This document shows, one piece after another, positions 31,019-43,776 of a stretch of 64,000 nt of DNA. The notes below the pieces were generated by a model. That model had not been told where the DNA came from and did no database searches. It saw only the letters and a list, made by a program, of their open reading frames with translations. Position 1 is the stretch's first letter; each line of letters starts with the position of its first letter. The stretch is from Myxococcus stipitatus (GTDB lineage: Bacteria; Myxococcota; Myxococcia; Myxococcales; Myxococcaceae). A program made the translations under genes and the position numbers. The stretch spans positions 3,596,001-3,660,000 of the forward strand of contig NZ_CP102770.1 in NCBI RefSeq assembly GCF_038561935.1. Reading direction: 5' to 3'.

Positions 31019-32545
31019 TCAGAAGCCAACGCCTCCCGAAACAGGGTTGAAGGGCCGGCCGTTGTCCTGCGTCACCACGTAGACGGCGCCCGCCGTCACG
31101 GCGGCGACCCCGCCCACCACGGCCCAGAACCAGGGCCGCTTCAGCAGGGACTCGCCAGAGCCGGTGCTCTCCGCGACGCGGGGGGCCATGGACCCGTTGA
31201 TGAAGCCGCGCACCTTCTCGGCCGTCGCCGCCGGGCTCTGGTCGCGCTCCTTGCCGGACAGGTCGATCTCCACGCCGCGCAGGCGCGCCTGGGTGCGCAC
31301 GTCCCACACCTGGAGCTCCGCCGCCAGGCGGCCCTTCTTGTCCTGGGACACGGCGGCCAGCACCAGGTAGCGCGCGTCCAGTCGGTCCGCGATGGCCGCG
31401 GTCTCCGGGGGCAGCGTCTCGCTGTCGAAGGCGGCCTGGGAGCCCGCTCGCACGGCGGCCTCGCGGATGGCGGACAGGCCAGGGCCGGGCTCGAGCGTGG
31501 CCTTCACCTCGGCGCTCCCCGCCGGCTTGACCTCCGCGAACTGCGCGTAGGACGTGTGGCCCGGCAGCGACACCACCACGGGGTGGCGGCCCGGCGTGAC
31601 GGAGACGCCCTTGAGCGGCGTGACCCCCACGTCCTCACCCCTCACGCGCACCTGGGCACCCGCGGGCAGCGAGTCCACCACGAGCGTGCCGGCGGGCTGC
31701 GCGGCGACCTCCGCGCGGGCATCGTCGAAGGCCTTCTGCACGTCCTGGCCGAAGAGCGCCTTGTCGGGCCGGGTGGAGGCATCCGCCACCACCGAGCGCA
31801 GGAAGGACTCCTTCGCACCCGCGGTGTCGCCGTTGAGCATGCGGGACGCGCCCAGGAACAGGTACGTCTCGCTCAGCCGCTGGGGACGCAGGTCACCCGG
31901 GGACTTCTCGTAGGCGGCCGCGGCCTCGCGGAAGCGGGCCTCCGCCGTCTCGGGGTCCAGGTTGTCATACGCGCCGCGGCCTTCCTCGAAGAGGCCATCC
32001 GCCTTCGTCAGTGGCAGGGGCTCCGCGGGAGGGAAGGCCAGGCCCAGGTCCACGAACGGCACATCGCCGCCGCGCTGCAGGTGGTTGCGCAGCTCCGTCT
32101 CCAGCCGGACCGCCGCCTCGGCGGCGCCCGCGCTGCGGGGCACGGAGAACAGCGCCACCGGACCGGCGGACGTGGACGGGGCGTGGGCCAGCGAGGGGCG
32201 ACCCTCGGGCTTCACGGGCTCCGTGCTGGCCGGGGGAGGTGTCTTGGTGGGCGCCGCCAACGAGGGGCGCGACTCAGGCGCCTTCGGCGTGTCCGAAGGG
32301 GCCGAGGGAGCATCCGGTTCGCCGAAGACCATGGGCTGGGGGCTGGCGACGTCGCCCGTGTCGGCCGGGGACGTGTCGTCGGCGGGAGGCGCCTTCTTCT
32401 TCCCCTTGGCGGTGGGCTTCTTCTTCGCGACCTTGGTCGCCACGGCCTTCTTGCGCGTCGTCTTCTTGCGCGTCGTCTGGGCGTGAGCGGGAAGGACGGC
32501 CAGCAGCAGGGTGAGAAGCAGCGCGAGTCGGCGGAACGTGTTCAC
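31019..32545 (-). CDS. PEGA-domain secreted protein with C-terminal membrane helix
   Basis: This is a 508-residue protein with a GTG start. A signal peptide 'MNTFRRLALLLTLLLAVLPA' (then HA-Q) is followed by a Lys-rich stretch of about 30 residues ('KKTTRKKAVATKVAKKKPTA') and a Pro/Ser/Asp-rich linker to about 125. A TPR-like helical region and the PEGA domain follow at about 290-345 ('DSLPAGAQVRVRGEDVGVTP', 'HPVVVSLPGHTSYAQF'). One membrane helix is at about 472-493 ('FWAVVGGVAAVTAGAVYVVT'). The basic segment could bind peptidoglycan or anionic polymers. It is paralogous to the adjacent PEGA gene. Confidence 0.85.
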   Translation of the reverse strand: MNTFRRLALLLTLLLAVLPAHAQTTRKKTTRKKAVATKVAKKKPTAKGKKKAPPADDTSPADTGDVASPQPMVFGEPDAPSAPSDTPKAPESRPSLAAPTKTPPPASTEPVKPEGRPSLAHAPSTSAGPVALFSVPRSAGAAEAAVRLETELRNHLQRGGDVPFVDLGLAFPPAEPLPLTKADGLFEEGRGAYDNLDPETAEARFREAAAAYEKSPGDLRPQRLSETYLFLGASRMLNGDTAGAKESFLRSVVADASTRPDKALFGQDVQKAFDDARAEVAAQPAGTLVVDSLPAGAQVRVRGEDVGVTPLKGVSVTPGRHPVVVSLPGHTSYAQFAEVKPAGSAEVKATLEPGPGLSAIREAAVRAGSQAAFDSETLPPETAAIADRLDARYLVLAAVSQDKKGRLAAELQVWDVRTQARLRGVEIDLSGKERDQSPAATAEKVRGFINGSMAPRVAESTGSGESLLKRPWFWAVVGGVAAVTAGAVYVVTQDNGRPFNPVSGGVGF

Positions 32546-32650
32546 GGCGTCGGAATGTAACCGAGCGGACCCATGCCGTCACGGGGCCCCATCTCCGCCC
32601 CCAGGGCAGGCGGGGCGGAGGGGACCCGTGCGCGGCAGGATGACGGATGG

Positions 32651-36964
<4,314 letters not shown>

Positions 36965-37413
36965 GCTCTTCAGACCCAGGTGAGAACGTCTCGTACCCGA
37001 ACGCGGTGCGTGACTCGCGCACTCCGCGCCATGGACTCTCGAATCTGCAACGAAGGGCCGGGACTACCATGGCCCCCTGACAATTGGAACGAATTCGGGG
37101 GGTTGCGCATCCTCGGAGACATCCCACCTATACGTCCGTCCAGTTCTGTATCCCAGTGGAACAGGCCTGTAACCACCTGAAATTCCGGGCGGGAGGGCTC
37201 CTTCGACTCACCTGGGGACGGGACGGTGGGTGCGGGTAGGCGAGGACGCGAGGTCGGCTCCAGGACCCACTTGGGCGGGAGGGGAGGGGTGGGCTTGGAT
37301 GCTTGTCAGGTCCCCTTCCATGGGGCCTGGGCGTGGCTGGACGGCCGCTCATCGGCGCGGGCCGAGAGCGTTCCGCGTCCAGCCTGGGTGCGTCGCGGGC
37401 CTGGGACGCGGGC
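36965..37413. other. Intergenic region upstream of parC
   Basis: These 449 bases lie between the secreted-protein gene and parC, both minus strand. The parC promoter must lie in here, and the stretch 37070-37160 is the least GC-rich part, but I see no -35/-10 pair I trust. The overlapping short ORFs have Pro/Arg-rich shadow composition. Nothing else is recognised. Confidence 0.5.
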
Positions 37414-38079
37414 TCAGGGATTGGCCTGGGGCGCGCGGCCCCAGTTGCCATCCTTGAAGATGCGCACGCCGTGCGTGCCGCCCCCGCCAATCAAGCCCGT
37501 CACGGTGGCCTGGATGGGCTTGCCACCCGGCGGCTGGTAGACGACGCGCGCCTTGCGCCCGGAGGGGATGGCCGCGTTGGTGGTGTCGATGAGCAGGTAG
37601 ACGGTCTTGTCCTCGGACTGGATGCGGTCGGTGTCGTGGCGGTGGTTGAGCTCGGCCAGCAGCTCGCCGTCGTCCACCGTGCTGGCCTCACTGCCCAGCA
37701 GGCGCACCTTCACGCGCAGCCAGTTCTGGGCGCCGCCGCCCTCCGTGGCGTACTCGCGCACGCCCTGGATGATGATGGCCAGGTCGGCGCCATTGCCCGC
37801 GGCGCCCTGCGCGAGGCGCAACCCGGTCTGCTTGCTGTTGTCGGCGTCAATCAGCAGGGTGGCGTTGGCGCAGCGGTTCTTGCACTCCTCGCCCCACGGG
37901 GCCTTGTCGAAGCGCAGGCGCAGGGCGAAGTCGCTGCCTTGCGGGCCAATGACCGCGTCGACGATGACGGGACGCTCGCCGTCAGGAGGCGCGGTGTACC
38001 GGAAGGTGGACCGTTCCTTGGCGACGACGCTCGAGCCGGCGAGAAGGGTACAGACGAGCAACGGCAGAGAGCGCTTCAC
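37414..38079 (-). CDS. Uncharacterised secreted protein
   Basis: This is a 221-residue protein. A GTG at 38079 is chosen because GGAGGT sits 8 bases upstream and the product opens with a signal peptide 'VKRSLPLLVCTLLAGSSVVA'. The mature part alternates short strands ('FALRLRFDKAPWGEE', 'NATLLIDADNSKQTGLRL', 'LRVKVRLLGSEASTVDD', 'TVYLLIDTTNAAIPSGRKAR') and looks like a beta-sandwich. There are two Cys in 'CKNRC'. There is no catalytic motif and no anchor, so it is probably periplasmic or secreted. I do not recognise a family. It is divergent from the metallo-hydrolase gene with 94 bases between starts. Confidence 0.75.
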   Translation of the reverse strand: MKRSLPLLVCTLLAGSSVVAKERSTFRYTAPPDGERPVIVDAVIGPQGSDFALRLRFDKAPWGEECKNRCANATLLIDADNSKQTGLRLAQGAAGNGADLAIIIQGVREYATEGGGAQNWLRVKVRLLGSEASTVDDGELLAELNHRHDTDRIQSEDKTVYLLIDTTNAAIPSGRKARVVYQPPGGKPIQATVTGLIGGGGTHGVRIFKDGNWGRAPQANP

Positions 38080-38146
38080 GGTGTGGACCTCCGAGGGGAA
38101 CGGGCCCATTCAAGTGGGAAGGCGCGGTCGCTTCAAGTGTCAGGCG

Positions 38147-38153
38147 CTAGAGT
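38147..38153 (+). promoter_or_regulatory. CTAGAGT -10-like box before the MBL-fold gene
   Basis: TAGAGT ends 20 bases before the ATG at 38174, and a GGAGGA ribosome site lies between. No -35 match is seen. Confidence 0.4.
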
Positions 38154-38173
38154 TCTCACCGGAGGACTGAACG

Positions 38174-38830
38174 ATGGCAGACCCGTACGTGCGGCAGCTC
38201 AAGCTGGGACCCATGGACAACTTCGTCTACCTGGTCGGCGCGGCGGGCTCGCCCGACGTCGTGGTGGTGGACCCCGCGTGGGACGTCGCGGCCATCGAGC
38301 AGGCCGCCGCGGAGGACGGCAAGCGCCTCGCGGGCGCCTTCGTCTCGCACTGCCACTTCGACCACATCAACGGACTGCCGGACCTGCTGTCGCGGCACGA
38401 CATCCCGGTCTATGCCCAGCGCGAAGAGGTGGAGTTCAGCGCGGAGCTGCGCGAGCTGAAGGATGCGCTGCGCCCGCTGGGGCCCGGGGATGTCGTGCCC
38501 GTGGGCACCGCGCGCTTCCAGGCGCTCCACACGCCCGGCCACACCCCGGGCTCGCACTGCCTGCTCGCGGGGGATTCACTGGTGTCCGGCGACACGCTGT
38601 TCATCAACGGCTGCGGCCGGTGCGACATGAAGGGCGGGGACCCGGAGGCGATGTACCGCTCGCTGTCGCAGGTGCTGCTGAAGGTGCCGGACTCGACGCG
38701 GCTGTGGCCAGGACACGACTACGCGGATGTGCCTGTGGCGGCGATGGGCGACGTGCGGCGGCTCAATCCGTACTTCTCCTATCCGGATGTCGCCTCGTTC
38801 GTCGCGTTCAGGATGCGGCCGCGGAAGTGA
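38174..38830 (+). CDS. Metallo-beta-lactamase-fold hydrolase (glyoxalase II-like)
   Basis: This is a 218-residue cytoplasmic protein. The metal motif HxHxDH is seen as 'SHCHFDHING' (H59, H61, D63, H64), with 'HTPGHTPGSHCLLAG' and 'LVSGDTLFINGCGRCDMKGG' supplying the next His and the bridging Asp, and 'LWPGHDY' the last His. The 'GDTLFINGCGRCD' segment resembles glyoxalase II and persulfide dioxygenases of the same superfamily. The reaction is probably hydrolysis or oxidation of a thiol ester or persulfide, but the substrate cannot be fixed. A GGAGGA ribosome site precedes ATG. A shared hairpin separates it from the convergent crystallin gene. Confidence 0.85.
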   Translation: MADPYVRQLKLGPMDNFVYLVGAAGSPDVVVVDPAWDVAAIEQAAAEDGKRLAGAFVSHCHFDHINGLPDLLSRHDIPVYAQREEVEFSAELRELKDALRPLGPGDVVPVGTARFQALHTPGHTPGSHCLLAGDSLVSGDTLFINGCGRCDMKGGDPEAMYRSLSQVLLKVPDSTRLWPGHDYADVPVAAMGDVRRLNPYFSYPDVASFVAFRMRPRK

Positions 38831-38845
38831 AGGGGATTGGAGGAA

Positions 38846-38866
38846 CGGAGGCACGAAGGGCCTCCG
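38846..38866. terminator. Bidirectional hairpin between convergent genes
   Basis: CGGAGGC (38846-38852) pairs with GCCTCCG (38860-38866) around 7 bases, in the middle of a 58-base gap between two converging stop codons. Confidence 0.6.
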
Positions 38867-38888
38867 CTCCCGTCACGTCACGGCGCGA

Positions 38889-39614
38889 CTACCAGTAGAC
38901 GGCGACCGACGAGACGCGGTCGTTCCACGAGTGCCAGCGGCGGAACGGCCACCAGCCGGTGTACCAGCCGTAGCTGCCCATGTTGGGGATGGCCCACGCA
39001 CGGCCAATCCACAGCACGTGGCCGCCGTACCAGGCGTGCTCGGTGACCAGCGTCCACCGGCCGCACTGCGTGCTCCACAGCGAGGAGATGCGGTCATTCC
39101 ACCAGCCCAGCGTCGGGTAGCCCCAGCCCGGGTAGACGGAGAACGACGCACCGCCGTACCACGAGTGCTCGAAGAAGACCGACCACGGGTTGCAGTTCGC
39201 GAGCTGCTGGCCCGTGGGCTGCTCGGACGGGAACTGCCCCGTCGCGGCGAAGTACTCCTTCAGCTGCTCCGTGGTGCGGAAGCCCTGCACCACGGCCAGC
39301 TCCGCCGAGCGGCCATCCAGCACGTAGTGCGACAGGTGGATGTCCTTCTCCTGGATCTCCTTGGCCGTGTACTTCACGCCATCCACCAGGATGGGGAGTT
39401 CCGGTAGGAAGCCCTCCACGGGCTGGTTCTCGATGTCCTCCCGGGGCGCGTCCCGGAGCACCTTGCTCAACGGAACCCGCTCCAGCTTGCCTTCCTTGTT
39501 CGGCAGGTCGCCCGTGTCGTGCGGGGGAACCGGCTCGATGTTCTGCGCCAGGGCCGTACCCCCGGTCAGCATCACGGCCAACGTCAGCGAGCCAATCACT
39601 GTCTTGAGATTCAT
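38889..39614 (-). CDS. Secreted beta-gamma-crystallin domain protein
   Basis: This is a 241-residue protein. The ATG at 39614 has an AGGAG site and opens a signal peptide 'MNLKTVIGSLTLAVMLTGGT' with ALAQ cleavage; the longer ORF is discarded. Residues 27-135 are unassigned. Residues 145-181 and 187-239 are two Greek-key crystallin motifs: 'VFFEHSWYGGASFSV' and 'TLVTEHAWYGGHVLW', each closed by the calcium signature N/D-N/D-x-x-S-S as 'NDRISS' (173-178) and 'NDRVSS' (231-236). The domain is Trp-rich and has Cys141 and Cys184. Protein S of Myxococcus, a spore-surface protein, has the same fold, so a calcium-stabilised surface or stress role is plausible. Confidence 0.85.
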   Translation of the reverse strand: MNLKTVIGSLTLAVMLTGGTALAQNIEPVPPHDTGDLPNKEGKLERVPLSKVLRDAPREDIENQPVEGFLPELPILVDGVKYTAKEIQEKDIHLSHYVLDGRSAELAVVQGFRTTEQLKEYFAATGQFPSEQPTGQQLANCNPWSVFFEHSWYGGASFSVYPGWGYPTLGWWNDRISSLWSTQCGRWTLVTEHAWYGGHVLWIGRAWAIPNMGSYGWYTGWWPFRRWHSWNDRVSSVAVYW

Positions 39615-39639
39615 GTCTGCTCCTGGAGTGTGGGATTGC

Positions 39640-39661
39640 CCGTAGCTGGAAGCTGCTACGG
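39640..39661 (-). promoter_or_regulatory. 5'-leader hairpin of the crystallin mRNA
   Basis: CCGTAGC and GCTACGG (7 pairs, 8-base loop) lie right at the predicted transcription start, so the mRNA would begin with a stem-loop, a layout known to protect messages from decay. Confidence 0.4.
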
Positions 39662-39669
39662 CACTCGCA

Positions 39670-39699
39670 CTTATAGTGCGTCTGTTTTCGGGCGGACAA
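39670..39699 (-). promoter_or_regulatory. Promoter TTGTCC-N18-TATAAG of the crystallin gene
   Basis: On the minus strand TTGTCC (39694-39699) and TATAAG (39670-39675; 5 of 6 to TATAAT) are 18 bases apart. The predicted start near 39663 gives a leader of about 49 bases. This is the best vegetative-type promoter match in the window. Confidence 0.6.
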
Positions 39700-39989
39700 A
39701 TCAGTGAAAGTTTGTTTCGCGGTTTATTCTTGACTCGGTGTGCAGGAGGACCCAGACGTGAGCTCAGCCCTTCGTCCCCGCAAACCCTTGGGAGCGGGTG
39801 GGGCGTGACAGCCCGCACGGAGGATGACCACCCCTCTGGACGAGGCGGCTCACCGCGTGTGAGGTCATTTCAGGCGGCGATGAAACAATCCAGCCCGAGC
39901 ATTTGACGCCACGAACAGCCCCTCGCGGCCGTGGGGCCACCGTAACCGGATTGAATTCAGAGAGTGTGACTCGGGGTGAAGTGTCGGGC

Positions 39990-40730
39990 TCAGGCCCTGC
40001 CGCGGGCGCGGGTGCCCACCGCGGGCATCTGGAGGCTCGGGGGACGGCTGTGCAGGGAGCGGTACGCGGTGAAGCCGAGCAGCCCCACGGCAAGCAGGGT
40101 CCACAGCGCGGCCCAGACGACCGCGGGCACGTAGGTGAGGTCGGCCAGGAGGGCCGCGTCGCTGCGCGAGCGCACCGCGCTGTTCCACAGGTCATCGCGC
40201 AGGTCGAACACCGCGTACAGCGCGGTGAAGGCGGCGATGAAGAGGTTCACGAAGTCCACCGCGCCATCCGGCAGCAGCTTCGCCCCCAGGCCGAGGACGA
40301 CGGCCGTGCCCACGCAGAACGCCAGCGTGAAGCTGTCGCCCGCGTACAGCACGCCCATGACGACCAGCCACACGCTCGCGGCGCCCAGCACCCAGCGACG
40401 CAGCCGGAAGCGGAACGTGGCCAGCAGCAGCCCCGCCCCGGCCACCGCGCTGCCCAGGTAGCCACCCGAGTAGACGGCAATCTGGCGGAAGACGCCTGGA
40501 GGCAGGCGGGACAGGCAGGCTCCGGATTCGTCCGCCGCCAGATGGATGCGGTCCACCGAGCCCCCCACCAGGAGCGTGGCGAGCGCGTGCCCGCTCTCGT
40601 GCATCATCACCACCAGCAGCTTCAGCGGCCAGAAGGCGGGGGCGTCCCAGAAGTACCAACCCACCCCCAGCATCACGAGGAGGAGGGCCAGGCGGCCGAA
40701 ATCGAGCTGTGCTCCGCTGGCGGTCCTCAT
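39990..40730 (-). CDS. M50-like membrane metallopeptidase
   Basis: This is a 246-residue protein starting at 40730 with GGGGAAG close upstream. It has about five or six membrane helices. The zinc motif HExxH appears in 'VVMMHESGHALATLLVGG' inside a helix, and a later 'AKLLPDGAVDFVN' resembles the second M50 motif (NPDG) with Leu in place of Asn-Pro order. M50 enzymes cut substrates within the membrane. The family of small 'M50' proteins in bacteria is mostly uncharacterised, so activity is likely but unproven. It is divergent from the S46 peptidase, with 142 bases between starts. Confidence 0.8.
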   Translation of the reverse strand: MRTASGAQLDFGRLALLLVMLGVGWYFWDAPAFWPLKLLVVMMHESGHALATLLVGGSVDRIHLAADESGACLSRLPPGVFRQIAVYSGGYLGSAVAGAGLLLATFRFRLRRWVLGAASVWLVVMGVLYAGDSFTLAFCVGTAVVLGLGAKLLPDGAVDFVNLFIAAFTALYAVFDLRDDLWNSAVRSRSDAALLADLTYVPAVVWAALWTLLAVGLLGFTAYRSLHSRPPSLQMPAVGTRARGRA

Positions 40731-40872
40731 CGGCTTCCCCGGGCATTCGACTGCGAGACACCCCAACACTTAAGCGGGCTTCCTCTTCCCGGGAAACTCC
40801 TGGCTTGCCGCGGGGCGTCGCGAGTGAAGGCTGCAGTCGCATGCGGGCGCCGGACGGGGTAGGGAAGTGGGC

Positions 40873-43068
40873 ATGAAGAAGACGCTCCTCTTGCTCTCGC
40901 TCGTGGCTGCCCCGGCTTTGGCCGGGGAAGGGAAGTGGACCCCTCAGCAGGTCCTGGAACTGGACCCGGCGTGGTTGCGTGCCCAGGGCCTCCAGGTACC
41001 TCCCAAGAAGCTCTGGGACCCCCAGCGCGGCACCGGCCTGCTCGCGGGCGCGGTGAACGTGGGCGGATGCACGGGAGCGTTCATCTCCTCCACGGGCCTC
41101 ATCATCACCAACCACCACTGCGCCTACGGCCTCATCCAGGAGCACAGCTCGCCGGAGCGAGACCTGCTCACCACGGGCTTCCTGGCCTCGGAGCGCAAGG
41201 ACGAACTGCCCGGCAAGGGCGCGCGCGTGCAGGTGCCTCGCAGCTTCACGGACGTGACGGCGCAGGTGCTCGCCGCGGTGCCCGAGGGCGCGGATGACGC
41301 CGCCCGCTTCAAGGCCATCGAGCGCAAGCAGAAGGAGCTGGTGGCCGAGTGTGAGAAGCGTCCGGCCACGCGCTGTCAGGTGGCGACCTTCGACGGGGGC
41401 GTGAACTACACGCTGGTCGACTCGGTCGAGCTGTTGGATACGCGGCTCGTCTATGCCCCGCCTCGGGGCGTGGGTGAGTACGGCGGCGAGGAGGACAACT
41501 GGATGTGGCCGCGCCACACCGGCGACTTCGCCATCATCCGGGCCTACACCGCGCCGGATGGCTCGTCCGCGCCGTTCAACGAGAAGAACATCCCGCACAA
41601 GGCGGAGTTCTTCTTCCCGCTCGCCACCGAGGGCGTGAAGCCGGGCGACTTCGTGATGGTGCTGGGCTACCCGGGGCGCACCTATCGCGCGCTGCTCGCG
41701 GAGGAGATGGCGGAGCGCCAGTCGCGCGTCTATCCGCGCATGCGCGACGTGTACGGCGAGGCCATCCGCATCCTTGAGGAGGAGGGAGAGAAGGACGCGG
41801 CCGGGAAGATCGCCGTCGCGTCGGTGCTCAAGGGCCTGCACAACGGCTACAAGAACGCGGGCGGGCAGCTGGCGGGCCTGAAGCGCGGCAACATCGTGGA
41901 GAAGCAGCGCCAGTCGGAGGCCGAGGTCGCCGCCTGGATTGCGAAGAAGAGCGCGAACGCCAAGGGCGCCGCGACGTGGACGTCCGCGGTCAAGGCGCGC
42001 GAGGAGCTGCTCGCCGCGCAGCAGGCCAACGCGAAGGTGTTCGAGCGTGAGTTCCTGCTCGGGGCGGCGCCGCGCCTCGCCCGAGGCCCCGCCGCGGCGG
42101 TGACGCTGGCTCGCCTGGCGGCCGAGCGCGCGAAGCCGGACATGGAGCGCCGCCCGGAGTACATGGAGCGCGAGCACGCCCGCATCAAGGACCGCCTGGA
42201 GCGCGAGCAGAAGAACCTCTTCGTTCCCGCCGAGAAGCGCCTGCTGACGGCCTTCGTGCGGCGCGCGCAGGCCCTGGGCGCCGACGAGCGCATCACCGCG
42301 GTGGACAAGCACTTCGGCAAGGCCTTCGTGGAGAAGGACGTGGCCGCGAAGGTGGACGCGATGTACGCGGGCACGCAGGTGCTGACGCTCGCCGAGCGCA
42401 TGAAGATGGTGACGGAGACGACGGCGCAGCTGCAGGCGCGCAAGGACCCGATGCTCGCGTTCGGCCTGGACCTGGCTCGGGAGATGGAGGAGATGGACGA
42501 GGCGGTGGACCGCCGCCAGGGCATGGCGCTGCGGCTGCGGCCGGAGTGGCGCAAGGCCGTGCTCGCGCATGCGGGCAAGCCGGTGGCGCCGGACGCCAAC
42601 TCGACGCTGCGGGTGACGTTCGCCAAGGTGCAGGGGTACGCCCCTCGCGACGGCGCGGTGTACACGCCGCAGACGACGCTGGCGGGCATGATGGCGAAGA
42701 ACACCGGCGAGGACCCCTTCGACGTGCCCGAGCGCGTGGCGAAGGTGGCCGAGGCGAAGCGGTATGGCGCGTGGCTGGACCGGAAGCTGAAGGACGTGCC
42801 GGTGAACTTCCTGTCGGACGCGGACACCACGGGCGGCAACTCCGGCAGTCCCACGGTGAACGGCAAGGGCCAGCTGGTGGGCGTCAACTTCGACCGCGTC
42901 TGGGAGAATGTGGCCAACGACTTCGGCTACAACCCGGAGGTGGCTCGCAACGTCAACGTGGACGTGCGGTATGTCTTGTGGATGTTGGACCAGGTGGAGA
43001 ACGCGGACGTTCTCCTGAAGGAGCTGGGCGTGCGCAAGAACTCGCCAATGGCGGCGGAGATTCGCTGA
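40873..43068 (+). CDS. S46-family dipeptidyl-peptidase (DPP7/DPP11-like)
   Basis: This is a 731-residue protein, full length for the family. The ATG at 40873 follows AGGGAAGTGGGC and is preferred to a GTG six bases earlier. It has a signal peptide 'MKKTLLLLSLVAAPALAGEG'. Catalytic motifs: His in 'IITNHHCAYGLIQ', the 'EDNWMWPRHTGDFAI' block that holds the Asp, and Ser in 'DTTGGNSGSPTVNGKGQL'. S46 enzymes remove dipeptides from peptide N-termini in the periplasm, feeding amino-acid uptake, which suits a predator living on proteins. The helical domain between the chymotrypsin-like halves (about 270-560) caps the site. The stop overlaps the next ATG (TGATG). Confidence 0.92.
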   Translation: MKKTLLLLSLVAAPALAGEGKWTPQQVLELDPAWLRAQGLQVPPKKLWDPQRGTGLLAGAVNVGGCTGAFISSTGLIITNHHCAYGLIQEHSSPERDLLTTGFLASERKDELPGKGARVQVPRSFTDVTAQVLAAVPEGADDAARFKAIERKQKELVAECEKRPATRCQVATFDGGVNYTLVDSVELLDTRLVYAPPRGVGEYGGEEDNWMWPRHTGDFAIIRAYTAPDGSSAPFNEKNIPHKAEFFFPLATEGVKPGDFVMVLGYPGRTYRALLAEEMAERQSRVYPRMRDVYGEAIRILEEEGEKDAAGKIAVASVLKGLHNGYKNAGGQLAGLKRGNIVEKQRQSEAEVAAWIAKKSANAKGAATWTSAVKAREELLAAQQANAKVFEREFLLGAAPRLARGPAAAVTLARLAAERAKPDMERRPEYMEREHARIKDRLEREQKNLFVPAEKRLLTAFVRRAQALGADERITAVDKHFGKAFVEKDVAAKVDAMYAGTQVLTLAERMKMVTETTAQLQARKDPMLAFGLDLAREMEEMDEAVDRRQGMALRLRPEWRKAVLAHAGKPVAPDANSTLRVTFAKVQGYAPRDGAVYTPQTTLAGMMAKNTGEDPFDVPERVAKVAEAKRYGAWLDRKLKDVPVNFLSDADTTGGNSGSPTVNGKGQLVGVNFDRVWENVANDFGYNPEVARNVNVDVRYVLWMLDQVENADVLLKELGVRKNSPMAAEIR

Positions 43069-43727
43069 TGGGTGACTCGGCGGACGCGGCTCCGCCCCTG
43101 CCGACCTTCCGTCCGGAAGAGCAGGTGTGCGGCAATTGCAAGCTGTGGAGCCCTCACTCGGTGGATGAGCGCCGGGGGTGGGTGGGGCCATGCCGGCTCC
43201 AGTCCTCGCGGGGCATGTTTCCGCCGTCGGCCCCCATTTGTGACAAGTACGCGCCCCGGGGCACCGCGGTGGCCCCGGTGGCGCATGCCCCCTCGCGCGA
43301 GCGCACCGCGCGCAGCGTGGCCCCGGTGGTGGTGCGGCGCCGGGTGGACCCTCATGAAGTCGTTGACCTGGAAGGGCTGAGCATGACGCGTGAAGAGCTG
43401 ATGGACATCTTCCGGGAGGCGTCCGGCCTGGCCGACTCGCCGCCGCTCGCGGGCAAGTGGGAGGGCGGCACCGTGCGCCTCGTCCCGGGCAACCCGGAGC
43501 TGCAAGCCAAGGACATGCCCATCGACAACCTGTTCCACAAGGTCGTCATGGTGCGCGACAGGCTGCGCGTGCTCGAGCAGAAGCTCAACGCGCACCCGAA
43601 GCTGTCCGACGCGGAGAAGGTGGAGATGCAGAGCTACATCACCCGCGTGTATGGCTCGCTCACCAGCTTCAACGTCCTCTTCAAGGAGAAGGGCGACCAG
43701 TTCGTCGGCGCCAAGGGCGACGAGTAG
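43068..43727 (+). CDS. Uncharacterised protein with N-terminal Cys4 motif
   Basis: This is a 219-residue protein whose ATG overlaps the S46 stop by one base, so it is translationally coupled. C21, C24, C42 and C58 ('VCGNCKLWSP', 'GPCRLQ', 'PICDKY') form a possible metal-binding knuckle in the first 60 residues, next to a Gly/Trp segment. Residues 100-215 are helical, with 'DNLFHKVVMVRDRLRVLEQK' and 'DAEKVEMQSYITRVYGSLTS' like a dimeric helical bundle. There is no signal peptide. Family not recognised. Coupling to a periplasmic peptidase is curious, since this product looks cytoplasmic. Confidence 0.8.
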   Translation: MGDSADAAPPLPTFRPEEQVCGNCKLWSPHSVDERRGWVGPCRLQSSRGMFPPSAPICDKYAPRGTAVAPVAHAPSRERTARSVAPVVVRRRVDPHEVVDLEGLSMTREELMDIFREASGLADSPPLAGKWEGGTVRLVPGNPELQAKDMPIDNLFHKVVMVRDRLRVLEQKLNAHPKLSDAEKVEMQSYITRVYGSLTSFNVLFKEKGDQFVGAKGDE

Positions 43728-43776
43728 GATGGTGTTGATTTGACACGAACATGGCGCCCGGAGGATAACGGGCGCC

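Larger units (their letters stand above)
39615..39989. other. Intergenic region upstream of the crystallin gene
   Basis: These 375 bases contain the crystallin promoter and leader hairpin (39640-39699). The rest, 39700-39989, has two AT-richer patches (about 39697-39735 and 39945-39965) but no gene or terminator that I can support. Confidence 0.5.

Noticed and set aside
27450-31082. 1210-residue open frame on the plus strand
   Set aside because: It runs antisense through the SppA fusion and a PEGA gene; composition is His/Arg/Gln-rich and no domain is seen.
36965-37413. Small proteins encoded in the gap upstream of parC
   Set aside because: All frames are Pro/Arg/Ala-rich, lack ribosome sites and show no domain.
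40792-40822. ECF-type promoter GGAAACT-N17-CGTC before the S46 peptidase gene
   Set aside because: The words fit but occur once in GC-rich sequence, and the spacing is at the long end; it does not match the GANAAT form seen in the T3SS locus.
40192-43191. 999-residue open frame on the minus strand
   Set aside because: It is antisense to the S46 peptidase and runs on in another frame into the M50-like gene; it is a GC-driven shadow.
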